A stretch of 64,000 nt of DNA from Candidatus Onthenecus intestinigallinarum (GCA_018713325.1 DVFJ01000036.1:124001-188000); one strand, 5' to 3'. Numbered from the stretch's first letter, positions 24,481 through 33,308 are shown. A program made the numbers and translations. Notes: a model not told the origin generated them from the letters alone.

Positions 24481-25503
24481 TCAGTCCGGAAAATAGCGCA
24501 TCGCATGGAAAAAGCCGCGTGCCGCAAGAAAGACCGGCATGGCCAGCAGCATGCCGCGCACGCCGTCCACCCCGCCGCCCAGCGTGAGCAGCAGGATGAC
24601 GGTCACCGGATGCACGCCCGTGCTTGCGCCCACAATCCGCGGGCTGAGCCAGTTCGCCTCCACCTGTTGAACGAGTAAAACCGTCAGCAGCGACAACAGC
24701 ATGCGCTCCAGCCCCAGGCCGGCGGAGAAGAGCAGCACCGGAACCGCGCCGAGCACGGGCCCGTAATAGGGAATGACGTTGAGCACCCCCATCGCTACGC
24801 CGAGGAGCAGATGATAGGGTACGCCCAGCACCCATAAAAAACACGCCGTCAACGCGCCCACGAAGAGGCTGACGGCCAACTGGCCCTTGAGGTACATGCC
24901 CAGTTCCCGCTTCATGCTTGCCGTCGCCGCCAGCACGCGTCTGCGATAGCGAAGCGGCACGCACAGCGACAGGCGATAGCCGAACAGCTCACGCTCGCGC
25001 AGAAAGTAGATGGAAAGCACCAAAGAGAGGAGCAGCTGCGAAAGGGCGCCGGCCAACGCGCCCGTTTGATGCAGCGCCCCCTGTGCAAGCTGCGCTCCTG
25101 CTTCCGACAGCCGCTGCACGATCTGGGCTCCCGCATCCGATATCCGCACGCCGTATTCGCCCCAAAACGCCTGCGTTCGCTCCGCCATGGCGCGAACCCC
25201 CTGCAACATCTGTGGAAGCTGTGCGCTCAGCGCGGCAGCCTGCTCGATGATGGGGGGCAGAAACAGCGCCAGCAGTAGGCACACGAGCAGAAGCGTCGCG
25301 AGCACGGACAGCGCAATCGCGGGTCCACGGTGCATGACGCGCTCAAGCGCGCCGCACAGCGGACTCAGCAGCACCGCAAAAGCCGCTCCCCACCCCGCCG
25401 TCCGGATGACGGCGCGCGTGGGCGGATACGCCAGCAGCGCCACGCCTGCGCCCGCACATGCGGCCAGGACCAGCGCCGCGCGCACCCGGCGTGTCGCATG
25501 CAT
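24481..25503 (-). CDS. AI-2E family transporter
   Basis: A 340-residue membrane protein of the AI-2E (PerM/YtvI-like) family, with about eight membrane segments and an amphipathic central region (residues ~85-150). The conserved C-terminal half includes YLKGQLAVSLFVGALT, YHLLLGVAMGVLNVIPYYGPVLGAVP and VEANWLSPRIVGASTGVHPVTVI. Members export autoinducer-2, sodium or other solutes; the substrate here is unknown. ATG 25503 follows AAAGGAGG. Confidence 0.88.
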   Translation of the reverse strand: MHATRRVRAALVLAACAGAGVALLAYPPTRAVIRTAGWGAAFAVLLSPLCGALERVMHRGPAIALSVLATLLLVCLLLALFLPPIIEQAAALSAQLPQMLQGVRAMAERTQAFWGEYGVRISDAGAQIVQRLSEAGAQLAQGALHQTGALAGALSQLLLSLVLSIYFLRERELFGYRLSLCVPLRYRRRVLAATASMKRELGMYLKGQLAVSLFVGALTACFLWVLGVPYHLLLGVAMGVLNVIPYYGPVLGAVPVLLFSAGLGLERMLLSLLTVLLVQQVEANWLSPRIVGASTGVHPVTVILLLTLGGGVDGVRGMLLAMPVFLAARGFFHAMRYFPD

Positions 25504-25545
25504 GCGCTTTCCTCCTTTCTCCCGGCCGGCCGGATCCATATGGAA

Positions 25546-25569
25546 AGAGAAGGCGTTTCCGCCTTCTCT
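25546..25569 (-). terminator. Hairpin between small gene and AI-2E gene
   Basis: AGAGAAGGCG and CGCCTTCTCT form a perfect 10-bp stem with a 4-base loop. Only a weak T-rich tail follows on the minus strand, so partial termination is likely. Confidence 0.6.
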
Positions 25570-25585
25570 CGTGCCGCAGCGCACG

Positions 25586-25747
25586 TCAGCGCTCCCACAT
25601 TTCTTTCATCTGGCGCTTGAGCTGTGCGCTTCCCTTGTCCAGCATGCGCTTCATCTTACGTCCTTGCGGCATCATCATCAGCCCGGCGCCCATCGCAAGG
25701 CCGAGCACGCTGCCCGCCGCCATTCCCCGAAACGTCGACATCCGCAT
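25586..25747 (-). CDS. Small YtxH-like membrane protein
   Basis: A 53-residue protein with one Gly/Ala/Met-rich membrane segment (MAAGSVLGLAMGAGLMMM) and a basic tail (KMKRMLDKGSAQLKRQMKEMW). This is the layout of the YtxH/gas-vesicle-like small protein group. ATG 25747 is seven bases after AGAGGAGG. Its first 92 bases overlap, in another frame, the end of the PRC-barrel gene. Confidence 0.65.
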   Translation of the reverse strand: MRMSTFRGMAAGSVLGLAMGAGLMMMPQGRKMKRMLDKGSAQLKRQMKEMWER

Positions 25748-26210
25748 CCCGCGTCCTCCTCTCGCTGCATTCAAGGCATTCCAGCGGAAACCATGGCACG
25801 ACAATGTCCCCACTGGCTTGGTCGAATGTAAAGTCCTGCAGCCATCTGCGGCCGTAGAGCATGTCGTCCAGCGGGCCGAAGGAGACCTCGATCGCCTGCA
25901 CGCCGAGCGTCTGCTCGTCGATGCCCAGATCTGTCGCCCAGCCCAGGCGCAGCCCGCCCGTGTCGCGCACGCGGCCCGGTCGGCGGATGGTGGACGGCTT
26001 GCGCGCAGCCGGCGCGCTCACCAACACGCTCCTGTCCCCGAGCAACACGACCTGCGCGCACGGAATGAACCGCGGACCATACAGTCCGCTCTGCACCACG
26101 AGCCCGGAAAGGCTGTGTCCGTCATGCCCGACGGACACGGACAGGACGCTCGCGATCTTCTTCGTATCGCAGATCACCGGCAACCCGATCAGATGGTTGG
26201 CCCGCATCAT
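25656..26210 (-). CDS. PRC-barrel domain protein
   Basis: A 184-residue protein with two PRC-barrel-like beta modules: MRANHLIGLPVICDTKKIASV near the N-terminus and TDLGIDEQTLGVQAIEVSFG further on. PRC barrels occur in photosynthetic reaction-centre H subunits, in RimM and in sporulation proteins such as YlmC. The last ~30 residues are Gly/Arg/Asp-rich and unlike the rest, and overlap the small YtxH-like gene and its ribosome site. A frameshift, or a natural stop lost near 25750, is possible. Confidence 0.7.
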   Translation of the reverse strand: MMRANHLIGLPVICDTKKIASVLSVSVGHDGHSLSGLVVQSGLYGPRFIPCAQVVLLGDRSVLVSAPAARKPSTIRRPGRVRDTGGLRLGWATDLGIDEQTLGVQAIEVSFGPLDDMLYGRRWLQDFTFDQASGDIVVPWFPLECLECSERRTRDADVDVSGNGGGQRARPCDGRRADDDAART

Positions 26211-26304
26211 CGCCGCAAATCCCCCTGCATCGCTTTACGCGCCTATTGTGTTCTTCACGGCTGTCTGTCATGCTAGGAGACGATTTGAAGGAAGGATTTG
26301 CGGA

Positions 26305-27210
26305 TTAGCGCAGCTTTTGGATCACCGACAAAAAATCTGCGGGCGGTTCGGAGGTGAATGTCATCTCTTCTCCCGTGGAGGGATGCCGCACCCGCAGCGT
26401 GTGCGCGTGCAGCATCAGCCTGTCCGCCCGGATGGCGGGATGCTTTGCGCCATAGATCGGATCGCCCACCAGCGGATGCCCGATGTGCTGCATGTGCACG
26501 CGAATCTGGTGCGTCCGGCCCGTGAGCAGGTGCACGTCCAGATAGGATGCGCCGCGCAGCCATTCCAGCACGCGGTATTCGGTCTGCGCCTCGCGGCCGC
26601 CCGCTACGACGGCCATGCGCTTGCGGTCCGTCGGATGGCGCGCGATCGGCGCGTCGATCCGTCCACGTTCCTCCCGCATGCGCCCCGTTGCCAGCGCGAG
26701 GTAGTGCTTTTCCATCGTCCGCTCCTTGAACTGCGCGCACAGCGACAGATGCGCCCGGTCGTTTTTCGCCACAATGAGCAGGCCGGACGTATCCTTGTCC
26801 AGCCTGTGGACGATGCCCGGCCGCATCTCCCCGCCGATGCCGGAGAGGCCGTCCAGGTGATACAGCAGCGCGTTTACGAGCGTCCCGTCTTCATTGCCCG
26901 CGGCCGGATGCACGACCATGCCGCAGGGCTTGTCGATGACCGCGATGTCCGCATCCTGATAGAGGATCGACAGCGGAATGTCCTGCGCCTCGACCTGCGC
27001 CGGCTTGGCGGACGGCACCTCCATCTCCACTTCCTGCCCCGCGCGCAGTTTCAGGCCGGCCTTTCCCGAAGCGGCGCCGTCTACGCGCACGCATCCCCGC
27101 TCGATCAGCTGCAGGACGCGCGAACGCGTCAGCTCGGTTCGCCCCGCCAGGAACTGGTCCAGTCTCGCTCCCGCGTCCTGCGCTTCAACCTTCTCGCGTA
27201 TCCTTTGCAT
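26305..27210 (-). CDS. RluA-family pseudouridine synthase (RluD-like)
   Basis: A 301-residue RNA pseudouridine synthase with an N-terminal S4 domain (ARLDQFLAGRTELTRSRVLQLIERG) and the RluA catalytic core. The catalytic Asp is in GIVHRLDKDTSGLL. Other motifs are VIDKPCGMVVHPA, HYLALATG and LLTGRTHQIRVHMQHIGHPLVGD. Homologues modify 23S rRNA. It overlaps the end of lspA by 26 bases; the lspA-rluD pairing is conserved in Bacillota. Confidence 0.93.
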   Translation of the reverse strand: MQRIREKVEAQDAGARLDQFLAGRTELTRSRVLQLIERGCVRVDGAASGKAGLKLRAGQEVEMEVPSAKPAQVEAQDIPLSILYQDADIAVIDKPCGMVVHPAAGNEDGTLVNALLYHLDGLSGIGGEMRPGIVHRLDKDTSGLLIVAKNDRAHLSLCAQFKERTMEKHYLALATGRMREERGRIDAPIARHPTDRKRMAVVAGGREAQTEYRVLEWLRGASYLDVHLLTGRTHQIRVHMQHIGHPLVGDPIYGAKHPAIRADRLMLHAHTLRVRHPSTGEEMTFTSEPPADFLSVIQKLR

Positions 27211-27661
27211 GTCCTTCCCCTTCCAGTAGCATCAACAGCGCCAGGCCGGCGCACGAACACGTGATGGCAATGTCGGCCACGTTGAAGATGGCAAAGCGAA
27301 CGAAGCGCAGCTCGATGAAGTCGATGACATAGCCGTAGAGCAACCGGTCTGCACAGTTGCCCAGGCCGCCCGCGAGCAGGGCCCAGAGCAGCGCATCGCT
27401 CCATGCGCCTCGGGGCGCCCATCGCCGGATCATCAGCGCGGCCAGCCCGAGCACCAGCAGCGTCAGCAGCGCCAGCATCCAGGGCGGCAGCGGCAGCATG
27501 CTGAACGCGATGCCCGTATTCTGCGCATACGTCAGGTGAATGACGCCTGGAACCAGCGCCACGCTGCCTTCTGGCAGCGTGGCGAGCAGCGATTGCGCCG
27601 CCAGTTTGCTTGCACGATCCAAGACAAACACGCCGAGCCCTACAGGCCATGTTTTTCGCAT
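27185..27661 (-). CDS. lspA: Lipoprotein signal peptidase (signal peptidase II)
   Basis: A 158-residue membrane aspartyl protease that cleaves prolipoproteins. It has four membrane segments and the two catalytic Asp motifs, GNCADRLLYGYVIDFI and FNVADIAI. QNTGIAFSML is the conserved NxGxAF block. ATG 27661 is set by GGAGG six bases upstream; the frame stays open further but without a ribosome site. It overlaps the rluD-like gene. Confidence 0.93.
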   Translation of the reverse strand: MRKTWPVGLGVFVLDRASKLAAQSLLATLPEGSVALVPGVIHLTYAQNTGIAFSMLPLPPWMLALLTLLVLGLAALMIRRWAPRGAWSDALLWALLAGGLGNCADRLLYGYVIDFIELRFVRFAIFNVADIAITCSCAGLALLMLLEGEGHAKDTREG

Positions 27662-27675
27662 GCGCGGCCTCCGAT

Positions 27676-27948
27676 CTATAGATTCTTTTCCACGATGCGG
27701 ATGACTTCGGCCAGGAATTCCCCGATCACCGGCAAGCTGTCCACTGCCATTCTCTGAAGCAGGACAATGAACAGCGCTCCAAGCAGCGAAAACCCCACGG
27801 CAAAGCCAAAGCCGCGCGCTACGCCCGAAATGAAGTTGACCCATATCAGGCGCCTGGTATCGCTCACGTATTGCAAATATTCGCTCAACCTCAGTTTTTC
27901 CACATTGCCTGCCAGGCGCTCGATCCGGTCGATCAGGAAACGGTCCAT
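27676..27948 (-). CDS. DUF5665 family small membrane protein
   Basis: A 90-residue protein with one long hydrophobic stretch (GFGFAVGFSLLGALFIVLLQRM) flanked by a charged N-terminal helix and the tail IGEFLAEVIRIVEKNL, which match DUF5665. Function unknown. It sits 14 bases ahead of lspA on the same strand and is likely co-transcribed. Confidence 0.8.
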   Translation of the reverse strand: MDRFLIDRIERLAGNVEKLRLSEYLQYVSDTRRLIWVNFISGVARGFGFAVGFSLLGALFIVLLQRMAVDSLPVIGEFLAEVIRIVEKNL

Positions 27949-28001
27949 ACTCTCACCTCAAGCTCAGTATGGACAGCGCCCGATCGGGGCATACGAAAAT
28001 G

Positions 28002-28081
28002 GGCAGGCGCCGCCGCCTGCCCAGCAATCTTTCATAGACCGGGCGCACCCCCATGGAGAAAGCCGCCGACGGCCTTCTCCC
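28002..28081 (-). terminator. Two tandem terminator hairpins after divIVA
   Basis: Reading the minus strand from divIVA: hairpin GGAGAAGGCCG/CGGCTTTCTCC type at 28081-28056, then GGGCAGGCG/CGCCTGCCC at 28023-28002 followed by ATTTTC. They close the cell-division operon. Confidence 0.75.
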
Positions 28082-28089
28082 GAGCCGCA

Positions 28090-28569
28090 TCACTTGGCCT
28101 TGAACAGCTCCGTCTCCGCCTTGAGCACGTGCATCTGGTCGTCCACCAGGCGCTGGAAGCGCGCACGGTAATCCGCCACAGCGCTGCGCAGCGTGTCCAG
28201 CTGATCGTTCAGAGACTGCGTCTCCTTGCGGGCGTTGGCTGCGGCGCGGTCCGCATCCTCCTGAGCCTTGGCCAGGATCTCCGCAGCGCGGTTCTGGGCA
28301 TCGGCGACCGTCTGGTCGTACACGCGCTGCGCATTGGCCAGCAGGACGCGCGCGCTTTCGCTGTCGTCCTTGGGCTCCGCGGCGCGCGGCGCCTTCTCCG
28401 CGTCAGCCTGCGCCTGAGCCAGACGGGCGCGCAGGTCCTTCAGCTCGTGCTCGCGCGCCTCCATTTCGTCCATGATGTCGTCGAGCAGGTCGTCGACCTC
28501 GTTCGTATCATAGCCATTCGCCTGTCTTCTGAATTCCTTCTCCTGGATCATCTCGATCGTGACAGCCAT
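28090..28569 (-). CDS. divIVA: DivIVA-like division protein
   Basis: A 159-residue coiled-coil protein of the DivIVA/GpsB family, which bind curved membrane at poles and septa and recruit partners. The N-terminal lipid-binding module reads IEMIQEKEFRRQANGYDTNEVDDLLD. The rest is long coiled coil rich in Ala, Gln and Glu. ATG 28569 follows GGGAG; the frame upstream is not used. It is the last gene of the sepF-yggT-ylmH-divIVA cluster. It is slightly short because it lacks the long C-terminal tail. Confidence 0.9.
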   Translation of the reverse strand: MAVTIEMIQEKEFRRQANGYDTNEVDDLLDDIMDEMEAREHELKDLRARLAQAQADAEKAPRAAEPKDDSESARVLLANAQRVYDQTVADAQNRAAEILAKAQEDADRAAANARKETQSLNDQLDTLRSAVADYRARFQRLVDDQMHVLKAETELFKAK

Positions 28570-28614
28570 GGTATCGCTCCCTTCTGTGTGTATGTCCAAG
28601 GACAGTTCAACCTT

Positions 28615-29355
28615 CTATTCGTACCGGAACAATGCGATGGCGATTCGCCCCTTGCGAGTAGGCCCATCCACCGCTTTGAGCCGAACCCGGCCCAAGCCCC
28701 GGACGGAAAGCAACGCGTCCGCGCCAAGGGGCGCATCCGGTCGCATTTCCTCGATGAAATTCACCCGCACCTTTCCCTCACGAATCGCCTCGGAGGCATC
28801 CGCGCGGGAAATGCGATAGGCGGCGGCGAGCACGGCGTCGAGCCGCAGCGAGGCCACCGTCTCGCGAAACAGCCGCCCGGCCGGCGGCGGAATCTCCGGC
28901 AACTCTTCCGTACGCCTGAAGTGCAGCGCCGCCCGGCCAGCTCTTTCCAGATTGGCGGCGACATAGTCTGCCACATCGCACATTGCAAAGACGAAGACCT
29001 GCCCGTCACGCACCACGATGTCGCCGATGGTCTCACGCACAACGCCCAGACCCATCAGCGCGCCAAGCACGTCGCGGTGGGTGATGCTCGCATAGCGCGC
29101 ATCCCAGCGGGCCTGCAGACAGCAAAACGGCCAGTCCGGCACTTCCGTCTCATCCAGGAAAAAACGGCAGACCGTGCGCTCGGCATCCGGATATCCGCCA
29201 AAGGCCTGTGCGCGCACGCCCGCGCGCCCTGCCGCCCAGACGGCCTTTTCGACCTGCGCGGGATCCAGAAAGCGCGTATACGTCTCCCTGCCTGACCGTT
29301 CGCAGCGCCTGGCCAGCTCATCCAGCCGCGCGACAAGCGACTTCTCCGCATCCAT
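28615..29355 (-). CDS. YlmH-like S4-domain RNA-binding protein
   Basis: A 246-residue protein of the YlmH family, with an N-terminal domain unique to the family and a C-terminal S4 RNA-binding domain (LRLDAVLAAAYRISRADASEAIREGKVRVN, starting at residue ~172). YlmH of B. subtilis acts in ribosome-associated quality control. ATG 29355 overlaps the yggT stop by one base (TGATG). The order yggT-ylmH-divIVA is the conserved one. Confidence 0.9.
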   Translation of the reverse strand: MDAEKSLVARLDELARRCERSGRETYTRFLDPAQVEKAVWAAGRAGVRAQAFGGYPDAERTVCRFFLDETEVPDWPFCCLQARWDARYASITHRDVLGALMGLGVVRETIGDIVVRDGQVFVFAMCDVADYVAANLERAGRAALHFRRTEELPEIPPPAGRLFRETVASLRLDAVLAAAYRISRADASEAIREGKVRVNFIEEMRPDAPLGADALLSVRGLGRVRLKAVDGPTRKGRIAIALFRYE

Positions 29356-29636
29356 CAGAACAGCCCCAGCGCCGCATACCGCCACCGCTGCACAACCCCC
29401 TGCAGCAGGGAAAGCAGCAGCACGACGATCCACGGCGAAATGTCAAACGGCCCCCGCCAAATCCGAAAAGTCCAGGCGCGCACCGGAGAGAGCACGGGCT
29501 CCACAATCCGGTCCACCAGCCGGACGGCGCGGTGATGCACCGGCAGAAACCAGGAAAGCGCGCAGGAGAGAATCACCAGACAAATCAACAGGCGGAGCAA
29601 CAGGTTCACCCCGCCCAGGAGATGGTAGAGGATCAT
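29355..29636 (-). CDS. YggT family membrane protein
   Basis: A 93-residue integral membrane protein with two hydrophobic segments. The family pattern is clear in LLICLVILSCALSWF and IVEPVLSPVRAW...FDISPWIVVLLL. YggT/YlmG proteins take part in division-site or membrane organisation. ATG 29636 with AAGGGTGGA upstream is chosen; a GTG three codons earlier (29645) is the alternative. Confidence 0.9.
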   Translation of the reverse strand: MILYHLLGGVNLLLRLLICLVILSCALSWFLPVHHRAVRLVDRIVEPVLSPVRAWTFRIWRGPFDISPWIVVLLLSLLQGVVQRWRYAALGLF

Positions 29637-29660
29637 GCATTCCACCCTTGTTTACACTCG

Positions 29661-30254
29661 TTACATGCGATACGCCGGGTTAAACTCGCCCGTGGGCGCA
29701 GCATTTGGACGCATTTCAATGCTGTTGACCACATCCACCGTCGAGGGCGCCAGCAGATACGTGCGGTGGGAGACGCGCAGCATCTTGCCGCGCAGGGCAA
29801 ACGCCGCGCCGCCCAGCATGTCGATCACGCGCTGACGCTGCGTGTCGTCGATCTCTTCGAGGTTGAGCATCACGCTCCTGCCCTCAATCAGCGAATTGAT
29901 GATGTTCTGGCTGTCTTCCACGCGGCGCACACAGACGATCATTTCGCTGTGCCTGCGCGGATCGGACTCCGAGCGCGTGGGCATCTGCACCACGTTGTTC
30001 GGGGCCGCCCGGCGCGTGGAATAGCCCGGATCCTCCTCCGGCTCGTAGCCGGACTGCACGGCGGAACGCTTGGCGCCCATGCCCCCGCGCGCCTGCGAAG
30101 CGGCGGGTTCTTCGCGGATGTTGGCCTGCGGAGCATAGTAATCCTCCGCGGCGTACTCTTCGTCGTAATCGGGGGCGCGGTCGTCGGCCGGCGCTTCCTC
30201 CGGGTACACGCCCAGAATGACCCCGATCCTGCTCAAAAAGTCCATGAACGCCAT
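29661..30254 (-). CDS. sepF: Cell division protein SepF
   Basis: A 197-residue protein that ties FtsZ to the membrane. It has the N-terminal amphipathic anchor (MAFMDFLSRIGVILGVYP), an acidic then Pro/Arg-rich linker (residues ~18-100), and the SepF core (SEMIVCVRRVEDSQNIINSL, RSVMLNLEEIDDTQRQRVIDML, GKMLRVSHRTYLLAP). It sits 15 bases after yggS. Length is above the usual ~150 because of the linker. Confidence 0.95.
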   Translation of the reverse strand: MAFMDFLSRIGVILGVYPEEAPADDRAPDYDEEYAAEDYYAPQANIREEPAASQARGGMGAKRSAVQSGYEPEEDPGYSTRRAAPNNVVQMPTRSESDPRRHSEMIVCVRRVEDSQNIINSLIEGRSVMLNLEEIDDTQRQRVIDMLGGAAFALRGKMLRVSHRTYLLAPSTVDVVNSIEMRPNAAPTGEFNPAYRM

Positions 30255-30269
30255 GTACGTTGTTCCTCC

Positions 30270-30974
30270 TCAGATTCGGTTTGTCTGCTCCGGGTAATGC
30301 CGGTTGCCGAAGATCGCAGAGCCGACGCGGACCATGGTCGAACCCTCCTGCGCGGCCAGTTCAAAGTCCGCCGACATGCCCATGGACAGATGCTCAATCC
30401 GCGTGCCGTCCAGCGCCTCTTCGCGCAGCTGCTCAAAGAGCGCGCGCATCCGTCGAAAGAGCGGCCGCAGCACCGTCTCGTCGCGCGTGTTGGGCATGAC
30501 CGCCATGAGCCCCTGGATTTCCAGCCCGGACCACGCCGCATGCGCCCGCGCAAAGGGCAGGACTGCCTCCGGTTCCATGCCGCCCTTTTGCGGCTCGTGA
30601 CCGATGTTGACCTGCAGCAGCACCGGCATGCGCCGCCCGCACTGCTGGGCGCGCCGGTCGATCTCCTGCGCCAGCGATTCCCTGTCCAGAGACTGAACCA
30701 TGCATACCTTATCTATTATATATTTAACTTTGTTCGTTTGCAACTGTCCGATTTGATGAATTGCAAAAGAAGCGTCCAGAAACGGAAATTTCTCCAAGAT
30801 TTCCTGCACGCGGTTCTCGCCCAGCTGCGTGACGCCCGTTCCCTTCAGCAGATTGACGCGCGCGGGCTCCACCGTCTTGCTCACGGCGATCAGTTCGGGC
30901 GCCCGCCCCCACCGCTCGCTGGCGCGCCGGAGCCGCTCCCGTACGGCCTGCACGTTTTGGCCGATCTCCTCCAT
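30270..30974 (-). CDS. YggS/PLPBP pyridoxal-phosphate homeostasis protein
   Basis: A 234-residue PLP-binding TIM-barrel protein of the YggS/ProSC group. The PLP lysine lies in LIAVSKTVEPA; other blocks are LGENRVQEILEK, HQIGQLQTNKVKYI, LLQVNIGHEPQKGG, LSMGMSADFELAAQEGSTMVRVGSAIFG. It controls free PLP and amino-acid balance. It is co-transcribed with sepF and the HlyD-like gene, as is usual in the division cluster. Confidence 0.94.
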   Translation of the reverse strand: MEEIGQNVQAVRERLRRASERWGRAPELIAVSKTVEPARVNLLKGTGVTQLGENRVQEILEKFPFLDASFAIHQIGQLQTNKVKYIIDKVCMVQSLDRESLAQEIDRRAQQCGRRMPVLLQVNIGHEPQKGGMEPEAVLPFARAHAAWSGLEIQGLMAVMPNTRDETVLRPLFRRMRALFEQLREEALDGTRIEHLSMGMSADFELAAQEGSTMVRVGSAIFGNRHYPEQTNRI

Positions 30975-30990
30975 ACGCCTTTCGCCTCCG

Positions 30991-32193
30991 TCAGTTGAAC
31001 AGCTTCACCGTCTTGCCCGCCTGAAGGGGCGAGCCGGTATAGATCGACCGCACGAACGCCGTCGTCTCATCCTGAGAGATGACGGTCACCGGAACGAACG
31101 TATCCACGCCCAGCTCCGACACGACGACGCCGATCATGTTGTTCTGCACGTACAGCGCCGAGACGGGCACGTTTACGCCATCGACGAATTCGCCCACGAC
31201 GACGCGGCTCGTGCGCAGATTGAGCACCGATTCCACGTCCCCGTTGATCTCCATGCGTACGAGCAGATCGCCGCCCGAACGCGTGAAGGAAATGACCGTC
31301 GCATCGACGGGGTTATCAAATCCCTCCAGCTGCATCTTGTAGGTCTGATCCAGCACCGGATTCCAGTTGCGTTCGGAGCTCACGAGCAGCGCGTACCACA
31401 CGTCCGGCTGAACCGTACGGAACACCGCCGTGCGCCCGCGCGAGACGACATCCGTCTCCAGCTGCTGTCCGGCGAGCACGGAGCGCACCTGAGAGAGCGT
31501 CAGCTCTTCATAGGTTTCCGCATTGACGGTCGACTCATACCCGTCCGTGTAAAAGCTGACAATGCACTCCTCCTTGGCGTCATACGTCGTCGTCCAGCTC
31601 TCGATCTTCTTGAGCTGCTGGCTCTCCTGCTGGTAGAGGCTGGACAGCGTCAGATCCTGCGGATACTTCTGGCGCAGGTAGTTCTGCCTGGAGTTGAGCG
31701 CGGAGGTCATCTGCGTTTCCAGGTTGTTCAGGCTGCCCACGCCCTGACCCTGCACGAGCGTGCGAATCTCCAGGGCGAGCGCGTCGATCTGCGAATTGAG
31801 CCGGTCCAGCTGCGCGTCGACGTAGTTTTGCATGACCTGCTCCTTGTGGTACTGCTGGATGGCGCTGCGATAGCTCTCCAGTTTGTTGATCTCCGTCTGG
31901 TTGTAGCCCGAGGAGTACACGCGGCAGATGACGCCGCCCTTGTACAGATGGCTGCCCTCCTCCGCGACATAGTCGATGCGCGTGACGCCCTCCGCATCGT
32001 ACAGGGTTTCGTCGCGAACGATCACGATCTGTCCCTGATACTGGCTGCCCAGGCTCGACTGCGTCACAATGGCGGTGGTGCCCAGGCGATTTCGCTGGTT
32101 CAGCCACAGAAAGAGCATCAAAGCGATCAGGGCCAAAAGGATGAGGAACACGTAAAAGCGCGCCTGAATGCGCACATGTCTTCTGCGTCTCAC
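30991..32193 (-). CDS. HlyD-family membrane-fusion-like protein
   Basis: A 400-residue protein with a short basic cytoplasmic start, one membrane segment (FYVFLILLALIALMLFLWL), then an extracytoplasmic region with a biotinyl-lipoyl-like half (residues ~75-95), a coiled-coil hairpin (residues ~95-215) and a C-terminal beta domain. This matches HlyD/membrane-fusion adaptors. No transporter partner is adjacent; genes of this type are often found between yggS and upstream genes in Clostridial sepF clusters. Role unknown, perhaps division-linked. Confidence 0.8.
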   Translation of the reverse strand: MRRRRHVRIQARFYVFLILLALIALMLFLWLNQRNRLGTTAIVTQSSLGSQYQGQIVIVRDETLYDAEGVTRIDYVAEEGSHLYKGGVICRVYSSGYNQTEINKLESYRSAIQQYHKEQVMQNYVDAQLDRLNSQIDALALEIRTLVQGQGVGSLNNLETQMTSALNSRQNYLRQKYPQDLTLSSLYQQESQQLKKIESWTTTYDAKEECIVSFYTDGYESTVNAETYEELTLSQVRSVLAGQQLETDVVSRGRTAVFRTVQPDVWYALLVSSERNWNPVLDQTYKMQLEGFDNPVDATVISFTRSGGDLLVRMEINGDVESVLNLRTSRVVVGEFVDGVNVPVSALYVQNNMIGVVVSELGVDTFVPVTVISQDETTAFVRSIYTGSPLQAGKTVKLFN

Positions 32194-32230
32194 CGGCGCA
32201 CCCCCTTTGCACGGCCATCAGAAAGCGGCA

Positions 32231-33202
32231 TCACGCTTCCTCCGTCTTTTCCAGGATCCATACGGAACACTTTTTCCCGCTGAGCAGGATGTCAAACGCA
32301 TCCGTCACGTCCAGGCCCGGCGCACGGGAGAGCGCATTGTCCGCTTGCGCGCGCGCGCCGACCAGCACCACGCGTCCGTCGTCTCTCAGGACGCGCCGCG
32401 CCTCCTTCAGCATGGCGCGCAGGTAGGCCTCCGGCTGCGCCGCATTCCATTTTTCGGGCAGGTGCGCGACGACCGCGCCCATCTCGCCCTCCTCAAAGGG
32501 GAGATTTGCGACGTTGCCCGCCATCACCCTCACGCCCTGTACGCGCGAAAGCGGGCGGCAGGCGTCCGGATCCTCGCATACGCCCGTCACGCTACGCGCG
32601 CCGGCGTCCTTGAGCGCGCGCAACAGCGTCTCCTCCCACGCGAGCAGGTTTAACGCGCTCTTGCCGCCCACGCGCGCCAGCGCCGCGACGAGCGTGCACA
32701 GGTCGCTCCGCAGCGCGCCCGGCTTTTCGGGCTTGACGGAGCGCTTGCCCAACCGCCACAGCAGCAGCGTCATGCCCTCGCTGCGCCGCACGATCCACAG
32801 CTCCAGATCCGGGCGTTCGCGCAGCGTCTTCATGCCCGTCTGCTCGATGATCGCCTTCTCCAGCATGTTCAGATAGCGCATGTTGACCGGCACCAGCTTG
32901 TCCCGATCCATGGTCACAATGCGGAATCGCTTGTCTCGGGTCTGCTCGTAGGGGATTCTGTCCAGCCAGTCGCCCGCCGACAGCAGCTTTTTGATGGCGG
33001 CATCCACGTCCGCCAGGCCGTGCAGCTGCGTCAGCACCAGAAAGTTGTGGTGCACATAGGGCAACGTCAGCTCCCGCACGCTGCGGTACAGCACCGCGCC
33101 GCCCAGCATGCGCTCGATCGTCACGCCGCCCTCGCGGCGCAACAGCCCTTCCACCGCGCGTTCCATCCCGGGGATGAACGTCGCGTAATATAGCTTTTTC
33201 AT
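32231..33202 (-). CDS. THUMP-type RNA methyltransferase-like protein
   Basis: A 323-residue protein. The N-terminal half (LYYATFIPGMERAVEGLL...) looks like the THUMP-linked part of RNA methyltransferases. The C-terminal half carries a Rossmann-like methyltransferase fold (GGKSALNLLAWEETLLRAL, VTGVCEDPDAC, FEEGEMGAVVAHLPE, VLRDDGRVVLVGA). The usual NPPY-type catalytic motif is not visible, so the target base cannot be named. ATG 33202 follows GAGGAG. It heads the transcript that runs into the division cluster. Confidence 0.7.
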   Translation of the reverse strand: MKKLYYATFIPGMERAVEGLLRREGGVTIERMLGGAVLYRSVRELTLPYVHHNFLVLTQLHGLADVDAAIKKLLSAGDWLDRIPYEQTRDKRFRIVTMDRDKLVPVNMRYLNMLEKAIIEQTGMKTLRERPDLELWIVRRSEGMTLLLWRLGKRSVKPEKPGALRSDLCTLVAALARVGGKSALNLLAWEETLLRALKDAGARSVTGVCEDPDACRPLSRVQGVRVMAGNVANLPFEEGEMGAVVAHLPEKWNAAQPEAYLRAMLKEARRVLRDDGRVVLVGARAQADNALSRAPGLDVTDAFDILLSGKKCSVWILEKTEEA

Positions 33203-33279
33203 CGATCCGTTTCTCCTCAAGCCGGACGCCCGGCCATCCATCCAGTTTGGGGCAGCGCATACAGGCGCTGCACACCCGT

Positions 33280-33308
33280 ATTATACCATGATATGCACCT
33301 TTTCACAA
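33280..33308 (-). promoter_or_regulatory. Promoter for the THUMP-HlyD-yggS-sepF cluster
   Basis: Minus strand TTGTGA (33303-33308), 17 bases, TATAAT (33280-33285). The -35 hexamer overlaps the stop codon of the shikimate-kinase-like gene. Confidence 0.75.
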
